A stretch of 64,000 nucleotides of DNA, taken from Adenanthera pavonina (lineage: Eukaryota > Streptophyta > Magnoliopsida > Fabales > Fabaceae). Shown here one piece after another: positions 1-11,579 of this stretch. The notes under the pieces are model-generated. The model saw only the letters and a list, made by a program, of their open reading frames with translations, was not told the DNA's origin and made no database searches. Where the stretch lies: NCBI GenBank assembly GCA_026686845.1, contig JAIVEN010000020.1:1019501-1083500 (forward strand), given 5' to 3'. Numbering within the stretch: position 1 is the first letter of the stretch; each line of letters starts with the position of its first letter. The translations under genes and the position numbers were made by a program.

Positions 1-880
1 CAAGTTACGGATATTCATATTGAAGCACCTTATATTAATCTCAAATTTCAAAAGGTTGCAATCCATAACCCAGAGTTACAATTTTTTTTTTTGTCTTGGC
101 GTCCTCTAAAACAATTTTAAAATTTAAGAACTTTCATCATAGATATTTTCAACTTGAGATCCTGAAATAACTTCAATTTTCTGAAAAAAAGGTCAGTATC
201 AGATAATTTACAAATTTACAACTAAAATAGAGTAATGGACATACATCCATCAACCTCCAATAAAGCAATGATACTCAACCTGCTTCCTTCAACCCTTGAA
301 AGCAAGCATCACTTTCTGCGTTTTCATGATAACATGGTATAAAGCATATCTTACAACACGAACTACTAATCCATGAAGGCTTCCCAAGGATACTCCTATG
401 CATAATCAGAATATGATGAAACCAAGATCAGTATGAAAACTCAGCCTTGCCATAGGTATGCAGATTCCTCAATGCAGGAAAACAACTGCACTAGGTCTTT
501 CAGTCTTTTGCAGCACCTCAAGTAAGACATAAACGTGTAGAAAAAAGATAGCAAAGACAGTTATAATCATGCATGTTAACTTAAATGGATGTGGGTTCCA
601 TACTTTGCATGAAACAGAACCCAAAACAAAGTATTTATGAAAAGAATCGCATTGTTTATGACTTGTAAATAGTGTAACTTCCTAAAGTTTTTAATATATA
701 TTGATTGATGATGATGATTAACTGCAGTTTGAAATGGTGTGGAGCTTATGGAAGCAAGGAAAGGAAAATATGTAACAGTGCTAAGTAGGAAAAATCTTGT
801 TTCTGGGTTAGTTTTCAAAATTTTACCTACTTGCTTTAAGCTTCTGACCAAATGGATGATTGCAATTCAATCAGAGCCTA
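1..880. other. APC2 3' flank, no gene seen
   Basis: This stretch lies beyond the APC2 stop codon (the gene reads leftward). I see no coding segment with a recognisable domain in either strand; the one ORF here, at 576-851 on the minus strand, continues from the APC2 3' end and has no family features. Part of it should be the APC2 3' untranslated region, but I cannot place the poly(A) site. Confidence 0.5.
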
Positions 881-3800
881 TTACTTCTTCAGAAAATACA
901 TTCCATCTCTAAGTTCTAACTTCTCTTCAGAGACTAGACCAGATAAAAAGCTTTGTAGTTGTTGAAGTGACTTGTCATAAGGTGGATCAGCAATGCAGAA
1001 CATCTGTAACAGTAAGATATGTAATGAATCTAACTGATATACTGTTGCTGTCAGAATTTATATGGGTGTCAAAGATATTCTTACCTTGAGAGTATTGTGA
1101 ATTCGATCTAATGCCATGCTACCAAAGTTCGTGAGCATCCCCATGATAAATTTCTGCCACAAAACAATCCTAATTAGATAGCTTTACTCAAATGGATTTC
1201 ATGCCAATAATTCACTTGCACTTAAGCCTGAGAAAGAGTTGCATAGCACTCTAGTTCAAAGCATCATGTCGGTTAAAAATCTTTTATATTGGCAAAATTA
1301 CGAATGGTATGCTGCTGGATTATTTATAATTAGTCGTTTTTCTAAACTCAAAAGGACTGCTTTTATTTATAAAAGGAACTTTATTTTTTCCAACTGTTCC
1401 TTTTATTGAATAGTTCTACTGTGGTGAATGAAAGAAGCCCTTCTTGATGCCTGAGGTCAAAAAATTTCTGAAGCCTATAATACCAGCAGATGTTAAATAC
1501 TTCCTTCGGTCTTAAATATAAGAAAAGAAAAAAACTACTTTACACATACCAAGTTTAATTAATTTATAGTAAAACATATTTTTTTTCAAAATTGTCCTCA
1601 ATTAATGGTCTTTCCTTTATACCAAATTAATTAATACTCAATGATTTGATTAGGGGTATTTTAGGAATACCACATTTATTGCTATAAAAATCTATATTTT
1701 TTCTCTTATGTTTTGAACCAATGCTCTCAAAATTTGCTTATATTTGAAACCAAAGGGAGTAATATGCAAAATAAAAATTCTCAATTCTAGTATGTAAAAT
1801 TTTATTTTGTTAATTAATTAAATATATGAAAGCAAGTCACAAGAATGTAACGTTAGAATCAAAATGAGGGTTTCAAAATCTTACTTCCAGATATTATCAT
1901 TCACATAGTTAGGAACAGTTATCTCATATACCTCATATACTGTCATTTCCTTACGAAGTTGATTCTCCACTGAGGCCACAGATCTCTCTTCCTCCTCGTC
2001 ACCTCCTAGAAGCTCTTCAGAACTACCACTACTGCCTCCATTCTTACTCGTATCAACCATTTTTTCCATGAGGGTGTATACATGGTCAGAGGAGTCAGCC
2101 CCAGGAGACTCTGCAATGATCCCCTGAAAACAAGAAAGACGTCAAAGAAAAATGATGTCCATCTTTACTTCCAAAGATAAGCTTCTAGACTTTCTAGACA
2201 GCTATAAAATTTTGGTAACAGAGAAACCATCAGCATTTTAGCAACTTGATCAAAATAGAGTTATGATATTATTTACTCAGCAAACATTATGAATGCATGA
2301 CAAGTTACTATGGGGTAAGATTGTAATTTTGAAAGAAGTAATGGTCAATGTCTACACAAACTAAATGTAACCATGCAGCGAAAATATGTATTTTACTAAA
2401 GCCTAAATTAAGCTAAGCTAGGAAGAGTAGTACCAAAGGTCTATCAGACCAACCTTGCTTAACCAGAAATTTATCCTCCGATTCAAAACATCCACTGGCA
2501 CTCCAATAGCAACTGCAAGGTTTTTAGAGGTCCAACTGAAAATAAAGGATATAAAATTACCTCACATCTAAAAACAAAAGAATAGGTGAACCAGCATATT
2601 ATAATGTATACCTCGTTTGATCTTGAAATTGCATGATGATAGATGCGTGAACAGGAGCCACAGTGAATTGTATTGCCCTATCTTCAAACTGCAACTCCAG
2701 CTGAACAGTTGAACACAATGAAGTTAACAAATCTATTAAGACAGACATATATGGGCAAAAAGTTGGGTGGGGACAATACTCGATAAGTTGAAAAATTGTC
2801 CTAAAAAACCACAGACAATAAATTCCCATGAAAGATATTAAGCAACTTACCTTGACAGTACCGAGACTTTTCTTCCATTGTAGCTTACGGGGGGTTTTGA
2901 TTTCATGAAATCTATTTGCATAGTCAGAGAGTAGCTGGTCAACAGGTCCAGGCAGCTTAACAGGCTCATCCTGCAAGCCTCTTCAAGGTTAATAGTACAA
3001 CATGTAGAGTATCTCAGGGAAACATTTGAAACTGTTAGATATCTAGATTAATACAATTTATTATACGGGAAGGAGAAGGACTGGGTCATATGTCATATAA
3101 CATTTATTCTTAGGTTTCACAGATTATGCATGGACCAATTGTAATATAAGGTCAAATTGATGCTTTACATTTGAAAAAAGAGTACAAGGCAGAAGAGATT
3201 AATAAAATTCTGCATAAGGTGATATGTGTACTCAACAGTTTAAAAAAAAAATCTACTTAAAGAAATTCATGTCATATGGCTAAACCTTTATTTTATATAA
3301 GTAGCGCAAGCTGACAACACTTTTAATTTTAATATATGAATCAATTACTTTTTAAAACTTATATTAAACAGCAAATTAAGTTTTCCTGCAAACCTGTATT
3401 GGAGGCCAGAAATTAGAAGATATGATAGTGGCCGAAACTATATCAATAGGTATTGCATTCTCTCCCATCTCAGTACCTGAGAGTGCATTGCCAAAATTTA
3501 GTCCAAAAGAATTGAGACAAATTGCAGTCACACTTTGTATGTAGCAATGATATAAAACATGGAACAATCTGAATTTTAGAAAGTACTTGTTTGAGATGGC
3601 TGACTTATGGTAGCTTTGATGTTGCTGTTGGTCCGCTTTGAGTCAATCAAATCAGTGAGCATTATCTCACATTTCTGAAGGCTGCTCTCTCCAAATTGTA
3701 TCTGAAGAAAGAAAGCAATATTCATTGTCTTGATAGACAAACCAAAAAAAGAAATGGACATACAAAATATAAAAATAAACTAATAAATTCAGACTCAGTC

Positions 3801-6800
3801 AAACTTCACAGGCATCTTCGAATTAGCCACATACCTTAAGGAGCTCCAGAGTACGTATCTCTGAGTCAATATCATAATCAGATTTGTTCAGAAACTTTTC
3901 TGCAAGCATAGTTCGATATTCATTAACTAGTTGGTCTTTAGAACCAATTATGCCTACGATCATCCCAAGTATGTCAACCTTCCTCTGGTTCCTGCTACCC
4001 TTTAATGGATCTGCTTCCACAGGATCAGGCTGCCAGCTAAAAGGGAAAACTCATCAGGGGGAAAAAACATGAGTTTTGTAATATGGTAAGCATAAAAAAT
4101 ATGCTAATATATCCACAAAAGCAAGGAAAACTGAAAAAACAGCCAACCACCATTGAAGCTTGCAAATATATACCGTTTAGCATTGATCCATGCTTGCCTG
4201 TCATCGGTGCTGAAGTCATCATCTGCACCAACATTCTCTTGAATTTCTTCATCTCTGTTCAATTCTTCAAGAAGACTATCTCCAGGATTTCCAGATGCAC
4301 TTGAATTTCCACTAGTGCCATCTGTAAGCATGGTCACTATACATTTTATGGTATCTTTCCTTCCTCTTAAATAGTCCCTTATTGGCTCACCAACTGCCTC
4401 AAGAAAAACACCCGCGGGATCTATTGTCCTCAGGGCTTTAATAGTAGAAACATATTGATGCAAAATATCATTGGTTGATGCGCCTGCAGTAAGCAAGCGA
4501 TAACGTAGTGCTGAAATAAATGACTCCACCAACTTTGCATGTTGCCCAGTGTACTCAAGACATAATTTTAAGTCTTCAATCGCAGGAGAGCTTCATATAT
4601 ACACAGAGATAAAGGAAGATAAGTACTCAGAAAATTAAGCATATACCTGTGAGCTACGGTTTGCTAAGGATTAATGAAACAGATACAGTCACATGGTTAT
4701 AGTGCTTATTGTTGTTTTCTAAATTTTTTCCAATATTGATTAGAGTATTAAGCAAAATTAAGCAAATGATAGAACATAAATCCAAATGACACATCATTGT
4801 TCAATCATGTAATACAGCCACAATGAACCATTTAGGAATTTATATCAAAGCCTAACGTACTTTGACAGTTTTCAGCTTAGTGTGTTGACCCCATAATTTA
4901 ATTTACTGAGTGTAGGTTGCAAACACAACACAATATGCACAAACTTAAGAGTTTCATAAACAGCACACCGCCATTACTTTTCTACTAGTAGTAGTAGGGA
5001 AATCTAAAAAGAAAAGAAAAGAAATTAATAAACTACCTCTCAGGATAATCAACAATTATCTCAAATAGTTTGGCGATTCTTAAATCTTGTAGCGTTTCAT
5101 AAGCGAAATATTCCAGCCGTAACTTCCATCTAACAAGCCCTTCAGATGGAGCATCAATTCCAGGACAGCATGAAGATGGCTGTGGTGCTAATGGTGACTT
5201 AATACCTGAAGAAGTACTCTCATAGCTAATAGAGTCACCAAGATAGACAAGAAGGGCATGCAGAAACTGCAGGGGTACAGTCTGCACAATATGACTCTGG
5301 TTATAAGGGGAATAAGTTACTGTTTTAAAGGAGTTTATTCATCTGCACAAACTACCATGAGCAGATAATAAATTTTACATAGAATGATATGAAGATATTG
5401 AATAGTAACAGTTCAAAACTAAGATCTATAAATTGATCATCAATCAGCTATAAATCAGTTTTCTCCATTAACAACTTCAAGACTTCAATTTAGCCTCTTT
5501 TATCTACTTGACTTTATGTACAAAAGATTATTCATACTATCTGTAATTTGAACCCACTAACTTACTGGATGCTTGGTTATTGATACTATATGTAACTACT
5601 AGATGATTGGTTTGCACTTCAGAATCCATTCTAGGTACAGAATGTATTCTAGAGGGTAAAATTGATGTTTTTAACTGATTTATTAAAAAAACACAGCATT
5701 ATATTTACTTTTGCAACAGTGTTACTAAAGCTGCTGCTGATGATGATGATGACTACTACTACTACTACTACTACTATTATTCCTATAAAATCAGATCTGG
5801 GTAGATATTCCTAAACTCTCATTTTTCCAAAAGTAGCAAAAATAATTCTTCCAAAATGCACTCTCTGCTAATTACCCAAATAACCAATCTCATACCTTTC
5901 AAAATAACAATTGGCCAAAAGGCATCATAAGTAATTTATTCATTGACATCCATGCCGGAGATGTAGATGAATTTATTTTATATCATAAGGAAAATAATGA
6001 TACACTGTAAAATGAAACATGATTGAACAAGCAACACAAACTGGTAGGATAAAACATAGATTTTGTTTAGGTTGGATATGCTTGAGTGGAATTGACAAGA
6101 ATGTTAAAATGGACCAAAGGAGGACTGATAGAAGGCCAGGTCATGACAGGCCTAAAAAACCCATTATCACTCACAGTAGAAGGAAGTCACGTAAGAACTT
6201 GGGGAGTAAAGCTTTTAGTAGGGTTGAACAGTCAAGGGATAATGGGGAGGTTATAGAGCATGTGGGCCATAGTACCCATGATGTGTGATGCACAAATCAC
6301 GATTCTGTCAGTGCCTTATCATTGTTGACTATTTATTTTTTAATTCAGTATTTTTAGTACTATAAATACCTACTAGAGGTATGGACTTTCGCAGCTTGAG
6401 TGATGCACAAGTCACGATTCTGTTAGTGCCTTATCATTGAGATTTGATTATTCCCTTTGTATTTAGGAGATACTCCTAGAACTAGTGAGGTTGCTTAGTT
6501 GAGATTCTTATGCTATAACTTCATTAACTTGCTTTCAAAAAAGATTCAGTTTTATTTTTCGAATTGACAAGAGAACAGATACCCAAGTATGTAAAACTGA
6601 ATGTTAAAGAAGAATCAATATAGAGGATTCAAGTTCCAACTGATTCAAATGAAAGAATAATGTGGCACATGCCAGATGTTACAGGTTCTATATAGCACAA
6701 GAAACACACGTTAAATGTACATGAACAAACATATATGCAACACCAACCTGTATCCAACTTTTAATTGATTGCAAAACAGAACTCCTATAATCATCACCAG

Positions 6801-8712
6801 CTAGATCATGTACTTTTGCCTGTCATTCAGACAAGAAAAAGAAATCAATGTCACCAAGAGATTGGATCCATAACAGAGGACACACTATGTACAAAGACAA
6901 GAAATGTACTCACTTTTAGCAGCAAGAAGATAGCTGAAGCATAAGCATCTTCTGCCATAGAAGTAAATCCAAGACTTCTAAGATCAAGAACAACCTTCCC
7001 AATGTTCTTCACCAATCTACTATTTTCTGAGAACCTACTGTGGTTACAACAATCATCAACATCCATTGCACCAACCTTAGTACAGACTTTGGCTTTTTCA
7101 TCTAAATCCATGTCATCCTTACTCTGAGATGTGCCATCATTGCACTCTTCATCCATTATAGTACTTAACTCCTCCAGTCTTCTTTTAAAATACCAGTGTA
7201 GTATCACTAATAATAGCATGGGAAAATAAAATCAAGCATACAATTCTAGATAAAAAAAATTATAAGCTTATCGAGAAAGTATACCAAACAAAAGAATTAA
7301 TAAGTTAAACAGATAGGAAGGCTATATCATAAAGAATAATACTTCTAAGGAGGTCAAAGAAGATCTTGGGGAAAAACTGTGCAAGCATTAGGTAATATCT
7401 CATGCAAGCATTAGGTAAATGGAAGAAACAAACGGATTGGTGAAAAAAGTTACCACCAATAAAGCAAGCTAGTACGAACACTCTTTGCTGGCTGTCCATA
7501 TCAGTAAATACCCATTTTTTAAATGACGAATTCCACAAAAGGCAACAATATTGAGGTAAAATAATGAATTTAAGATAACATTGACTCTTCAATACTTGTA
7601 TCAATTATCATCTATTTGAGCATATATATATTCTCATTTTTTTAACTTCTTTGTCAAAGTGTTCTAACTATGACATTTCATCTTTTTTTTTTTCTTTAAA
7701 AGGAAATAAGATAAATTATCTTATCAATAAGCTCATGCAAAACCAAAAAAAATATTTCGTCCTAGGGTGACCAATCTATTGAAATGGAATGGAAAATTCA
7801 AATTTTTTTGGCTTCCCTTCCAAGTCTAACATCCTAATAATCAATAACTACAGTTAATACTCATCAAATGCCGATGATTCACTAACAATAGGGAATGGAA
7901 AGCCCAAATATAACAATAATGAGAACCATTTTAACAATTGAAACATTATATGTACCAGGAAAGTGACGAGGAAGCGAAGCCATAAGAATAGAGGAGACAA
8001 TCAATTGATATTTTGAGACAAAATAATCTCTTTCTGCTTCAAAATCATGTCTTTCCCCTGATTTCTGATCCTTATAAGATTGTAAAGCATGAACCAACAT
8101 TAACAAGCACTTCTCCTGGTACTGCTTCTCTAAAGAAATTTCTTCCAAAGCATTACATAAAACTCGCTGAATCTCATCCTCATTAATCTGTTTGAAGCGT
8201 TTATAACATCAACTATTTGAGTTGACTAATGACTAAAAATTTTGATTCATCAAAAAAGTTGAAAATATCCACTAAGGTTAACATATACTCACATCAAAAT
8301 CATTATTCTTCTTAAAATCAGCAAAATTACTGTAAGCATCAAAATGCCTCCAAAACTTCCACGCTCCGTTTCTTTCAAACGTTTCCTGCCACCAAATGAA
8401 CTCAAAATTTCGCACTTTATATGGCAACTAGCCAAGGCAGCGTACAATGCGTTACACAAAGCCGAGTTTTAGTACCTCAAGTGCGCGAAGAAAGTGATCC
8501 CGAACCAGTGATTCTAACCCATGTTTGATGAGGCCATGAACGAGAGCTACAAACTCGGGACCAACAGAGAGGTTGCCGGCACCAGTGAGAAGGGTTTGCG
8601 TAGCGACACAGAACCCATTGTAGCTGTCTACGATCTCTTGCAAGGAATCATCCGTGAGAGCATCCAAAACCCCTAAATTCCAGAAATGGGAGGTCGATTC
8701 CTCCGTTGCCAT
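881..8712 (-). CDS. APC2: Anaphase-promoting complex subunit 2 (APC2), 16 exons
   Basis: Cullin-like scaffold of the APC/C, the nuclear E3 ubiquitin ligase that triggers destruction of cyclins and securin; with RING subunit APC11 it forms the catalytic core. Exons, in gene order: 8476-8712, 8293-8385, 7956-8187, 6914-7206, 6748-6819, 5037-5281, 4174-4590, 3835-4036, 3587-3701, 3394-3476, 2851-2970, 2612-2700, 2454-2535, 1932-2123, 1085-1153, 881-1003. All introns are GT-AG and phases match, giving 2664 nt and 887 residues; Arabidopsis APC2 is about 865. Recognised blocks: RDHFLRALE (71-79), KLVKNIGKVV in exon 4, EYFAYETLQDLRIAKLFEI in exon 6, the cullin core in exons 7-11 (about 391-703, with LLTAGASTNDILHQYVSTIK and DYANRFHEIKTPRK), and the C-terminal winged-helix (WHB) domain in exons 14-16 (about 815-887), ending in GMYFLKK. 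The start at 8712 gives the N-terminus expected for the family. No lesion seen; probably functional. Confidence 0.95.
1498..1761. mobile_element. Stowaway MITE in APC2 intron 14
   Basis: The left end reads TACTTCCTTCGGTCTTAAAT and the inverted right end reads TACTCCCTTTGGTTTCAAAT, both followed by ATAAG. Length is about 264 bp and TA stands at both edges, as expected of Tc1/mariner-derived Stowaway elements. It lies wholly within intron 14 of APC2 and does not touch a splice site. Confidence 0.85.
5730..5780. repeat. Compound trinucleotide microsatellite in APC2 intron 5
   Basis: A run of CTG, then TGA, then CTA/ACT units, grading into ATT. It lies in the intron between APC2 exons 5 and 6, so length change would not alter the protein. 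Confidence 0.9.
6019..6480 (+). repeat. Unclassified repeat-like insert in APC2 intron 5, with 40-bp direct repeat
   Basis: A near-identical block starting GTGATGCACAA and ending CCTTATCATTG occurs at 6285-6324 and again at 6400-6439, about 115 bp apart. To its left an 89-codon open frame (6019-6288) encodes a basic, Arg/Lys-rich peptide that I cannot assign to any family. The insert reads unlike the surrounding AT-rich intron, and intron 5 is the longest in the gene (about 1.5 kb). A short non-autonomous retroelement fragment is possible, but no LTR ends or target duplication are clear. Confidence 0.45.
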
Positions 8713-8936
8713 CGAGGAGAAAGAAACGCTATCTCAACCTTGAAACAGTGGAGAGATTATGGGAATTCGAAGTTACTTTTGAAATTTGCCGCCACCACAG
8801 GGCCGGAAGTAGAAGTAGAAGGATGTACTGGTGGAACTGAACAAGGTGGAGAAACTAAAAGCAGCGTGACTCTGATTTCTGTTTAACTTTTTTTTTAATA
8901 CAGCGTTTCCCACTTTTTTTTTTTTAAACTACGGTA
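8713..8936 (-). promoter_or_regulatory. APC2 5' untranslated region and proximal promoter
   Basis: This segment lies directly upstream of the APC2 start codon. It is less AT-rich than the DNA further right and ends at the TIR element beginning near 8939, so the unique promoter DNA is only about 220 bp unless the promoter extends into the transposon. No clear TATA box is seen, which is common for cell-cycle housekeeping genes. The 66-codon plus-strand frame here is not a recognisable protein. Confidence 0.45.
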
Positions 8937-8938
8937 TA

Positions 8939-9529
8939 AGACCAAGATCATCTTTAGTTTATTAAATTTTAGGATAAGAAATTATAAAATTAGAAAATTA
9001 TTTTAAATCAAAATTAACATTACCACTTTTTTACAATTTATGTTTCCAATTTTAACATGGAAGAATCAGATTTTAACTTTATAATCATTAAAGTGGCACT
9101 AGAAATTTGTAATTTTTTTTTCAATTTTACAACTTTGTTATTCTAATTTTGCAACTTGTGCTTCAAATTTTAAAATGGAAGAATAAAATTTCAACTTTAA
9201 AAGTATCAAAGTGGTTCCAAAAATTTATAATTTTTTATTCATATTTTGCAACTTTCACATTCTAATTTTACAATCTATGTTTCAAATTTTAACATGGAAG
9301 AATCAAATTTTAACTTTATAATTATCAAAATGGCTCAATAAATTTATAACTTCTTACTCATATTTTGAAAATTTCGTTGTTCTAAGTTTGTAACTAATGT
9401 TTCGAATTTCGTTAGGGGTATTTTAGTAATATTGATTTTGATTTAATTTGCTTTTAAGAACTCAAGGTCTCTTTTTCTAATTTCACAATTTCTTGATCAT
9501 GAAATTTAATAAACTGGAGATCTTGGTCC
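8939..9529. mobile_element. TIR element with internal ~119-bp tandem repeats
   Basis: The left end begins AGACCAAGATCATC and continues GTTTATTAAATTT; the inverted right end reads GGACCAAGATCTCC and continues GTTTATTAAATTT, an imperfect terminal inverted repeat of about 55 bp. Inside, a unit starting ATGGAAGAAT recurs at 9057, 9175 and 9294 (period 118-119 bp). No transposase frame is present, so it is non-autonomous. I could not define a clean target duplication. It abuts the APC2 promoter. Confidence 0.75.
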
Positions 9530-9810
9530 TGAACAGTGATCCCCCCTTTCAACACCAATGTATCCTTGACAATTTAAAGTATTCATATCACCAAATTGGA
9601 TTGTGTCTCTTCTAATAAAATCTTTTTTATATACTTCCAATAGAAGGATACATGTGATTTATTAAAAAAAATACTTTCCATATATATAATTAATAACTCA
9701 GCTATTTACTAATTGTGTTGTGACCTTATTAATAAATATACCAAAATGCACTAATGAGATCTTCAAATTAATATTAAATTCGAACTCACATCTTTGTAAA
9801 TTCACATTGG
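9530..9810. other. AT-rich intergenic DNA, no feature seen
   Basis: I see no coding potential and no recognisable repeat ends in this stretch. Confidence 0.5.
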
Positions 9811-10067
9811 TGAGCATCATGTGCTTATCGCACATTTAAATCATTCTAATCAAATTTAGATAGTCTAAATTTAAAGGTTCAATTTATTTTTATATTTTGA
9901 ATTTATTATGTTATTATATGCAAAATCTAAAATAAAAATAATTTTATAACTATCACTTTTTAAAAATATGATTTTATCATTTAAAAAATAAAAAATAAAA
10001 AATTTATACCTAGACCATCCAAATCTAGATTTATACGGCCCAAATGTGATAAGCACATGGTGCTCAT
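9811..10067. mobile_element. Hairpin MITE, class uncertain
   Basis: The left end TGAGCATCATGTGCTTATC is repeated in inverted form on the right as TGAGCACCATGTGCTTATC. The inversion continues inward to sequences resembling TCTAGATTTGGATGGTCTA, so the whole roughly 257-bp element could fold into a hairpin. It has no coding capacity. Superfamily is unclear because I cannot define a target duplication. Confidence 0.75.
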
Positions 10068-10499
10068 TACTTTAATGATCAGCAAATGAGGATTTCACCA
10101 TTATGTAATATGAGTTACATCATTATTAGTTGATTGTTCCTCCTTTTTTTTCTTTGTCCAAGCAGAGAAAGATGTATCTCGAACCTTTGCCATTCCTTTC
10201 TCTTGCCCCTCTAATGAAACAACATCGTTCACCTTATTTGCGTTCTAATCTCACATGTTCAATTGATCAACAGTAACGGTAGCGTAACCAAGCGATGTTG
10301 TTTTAAATATTAGATCATGCTCGTTCAATCTAAGGCATAATCCTAGCCTTATATTCCATTTTAACTTAAAATTTACCCCTTAGTTCTCCCTATAAATCGC
10401 AAATTGGTGAAGCAAAAACGGGGAAAATGAAGTTTAGCAAGGGAAATTGAAAAAATTGCTCTCAAGGAAAATGAAGCTTATCAAGTTTTAAAGCTTGTA
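10068..10499. other. Intergenic DNA, no gene seen
   Basis: I see no domain-bearing frame. The right end (about 10400-10499) leads into the duplicated block and may already belong to the decayed retroelement. Confidence 0.4.
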
Positions 10500-11237
10500 A
10501 TTGATTAACATATCTCCAATTTTGGGGCTTGTAATCAAAGACAACATAAACTTGACAATTAATTAAACATGGAATTAAAATAAGAAGTAATTGCATAATT
10601 TTCTCCTTCACTAGAAAACCTCTTTAGCATCACCATCGTGCACATCTTTGTCAGTGGCAAAGGCGTTGGAGTCTAAGGCATACAACAAATCCTTTTGGCC
10701 AACTCAAGAGAATGAACTTGGGGGGTATTCCTCTTATGGATCCCCAAACAATTTCGTATGGTTGGATTCCTCAGTCAAAATGGCATACCATTTGCCTTCC
10801 TTTTAAAGAGGGGGACACCAACAAGTCGTTGGCCATAGTGGTTGTCAAGAAGTATGAACATCTAGAAATTGATTAACATATCTCCAATTTTGGGGCTTGT
10901 AATCAAAGACAACATAAACTTGACAATTAATTAAACATGGAATTAAAATAAGAAGTAATTGCATAATTTTCTCCTTCACTAGAAAACCTCTTTAACATCA
11001 CCACCGTGCACATCTTTGTCAGTGGCAAAGACGTTGGAGTCTAAGGCATACAACAAATCCTTTTGGCTATCTCAAGAGAATGAACTTGGGGGGTATTCCT
11101 CTTATGGATCCCCAAACAATTTCGTATGGTTGGATTCTTCAGTTAAAATGGCATACCATTTGCCTTCCTTTTAAAGAGGGGGACACCAACAAGTCATTGG
11201 CCATAGTGGCTGTCAAGAAGTATGAATATCTAGAAAT
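10500..11237. repeat. Tandem direct duplication, two 368-bp copies
   Basis: Copy 1 spans about 10500-10867 and copy 2 about 10868-11237. They are collinear and differ at only about ten positions by eye, for example TAGCATCACCATCG against TAACATCACCACCG. The duplication sits just before recognisable Ty3/gypsy gag sequence, so it probably affects the 5' part of that dead element. Confidence 0.9.
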
Positions 11238-11579
11238 CATCATGTTCATATAGTTACCAATATAACCTAACGTTTAAGATCAAATCTACCACTTCGAGCC
11301 TATACGCTCAGAGGTAATGTCCTAGCAGGAGAAAGACGAGATTAGCTATTGGGATACCTCAGAAAACCTCTGTAGATGAACATGGATGTTGTTCGGGAGC
11401 TGGTACAAGGATCATATGGCCCTGGCCTTTGTCAAGTAGAGCAGCCAAAGTTCTACAAACCATAATTGGAAGCCATAAGTGGAAAGAACCCTTATCTAAG
11501 AGGTTATTAAATCCCAGACTTTTTATTGTTCTTGGGAGAGGGTGGGCAATCCACACATGAGCATATCATCAATTCACCA

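Noticed and set aside
4037..4532. Longer open frames running through APC2 exons into introns
   Set aside because: Comparison with the known plant APC2 protein shows the reading leaves the family sequence exactly at GT donors, so the extensions are intron translation.
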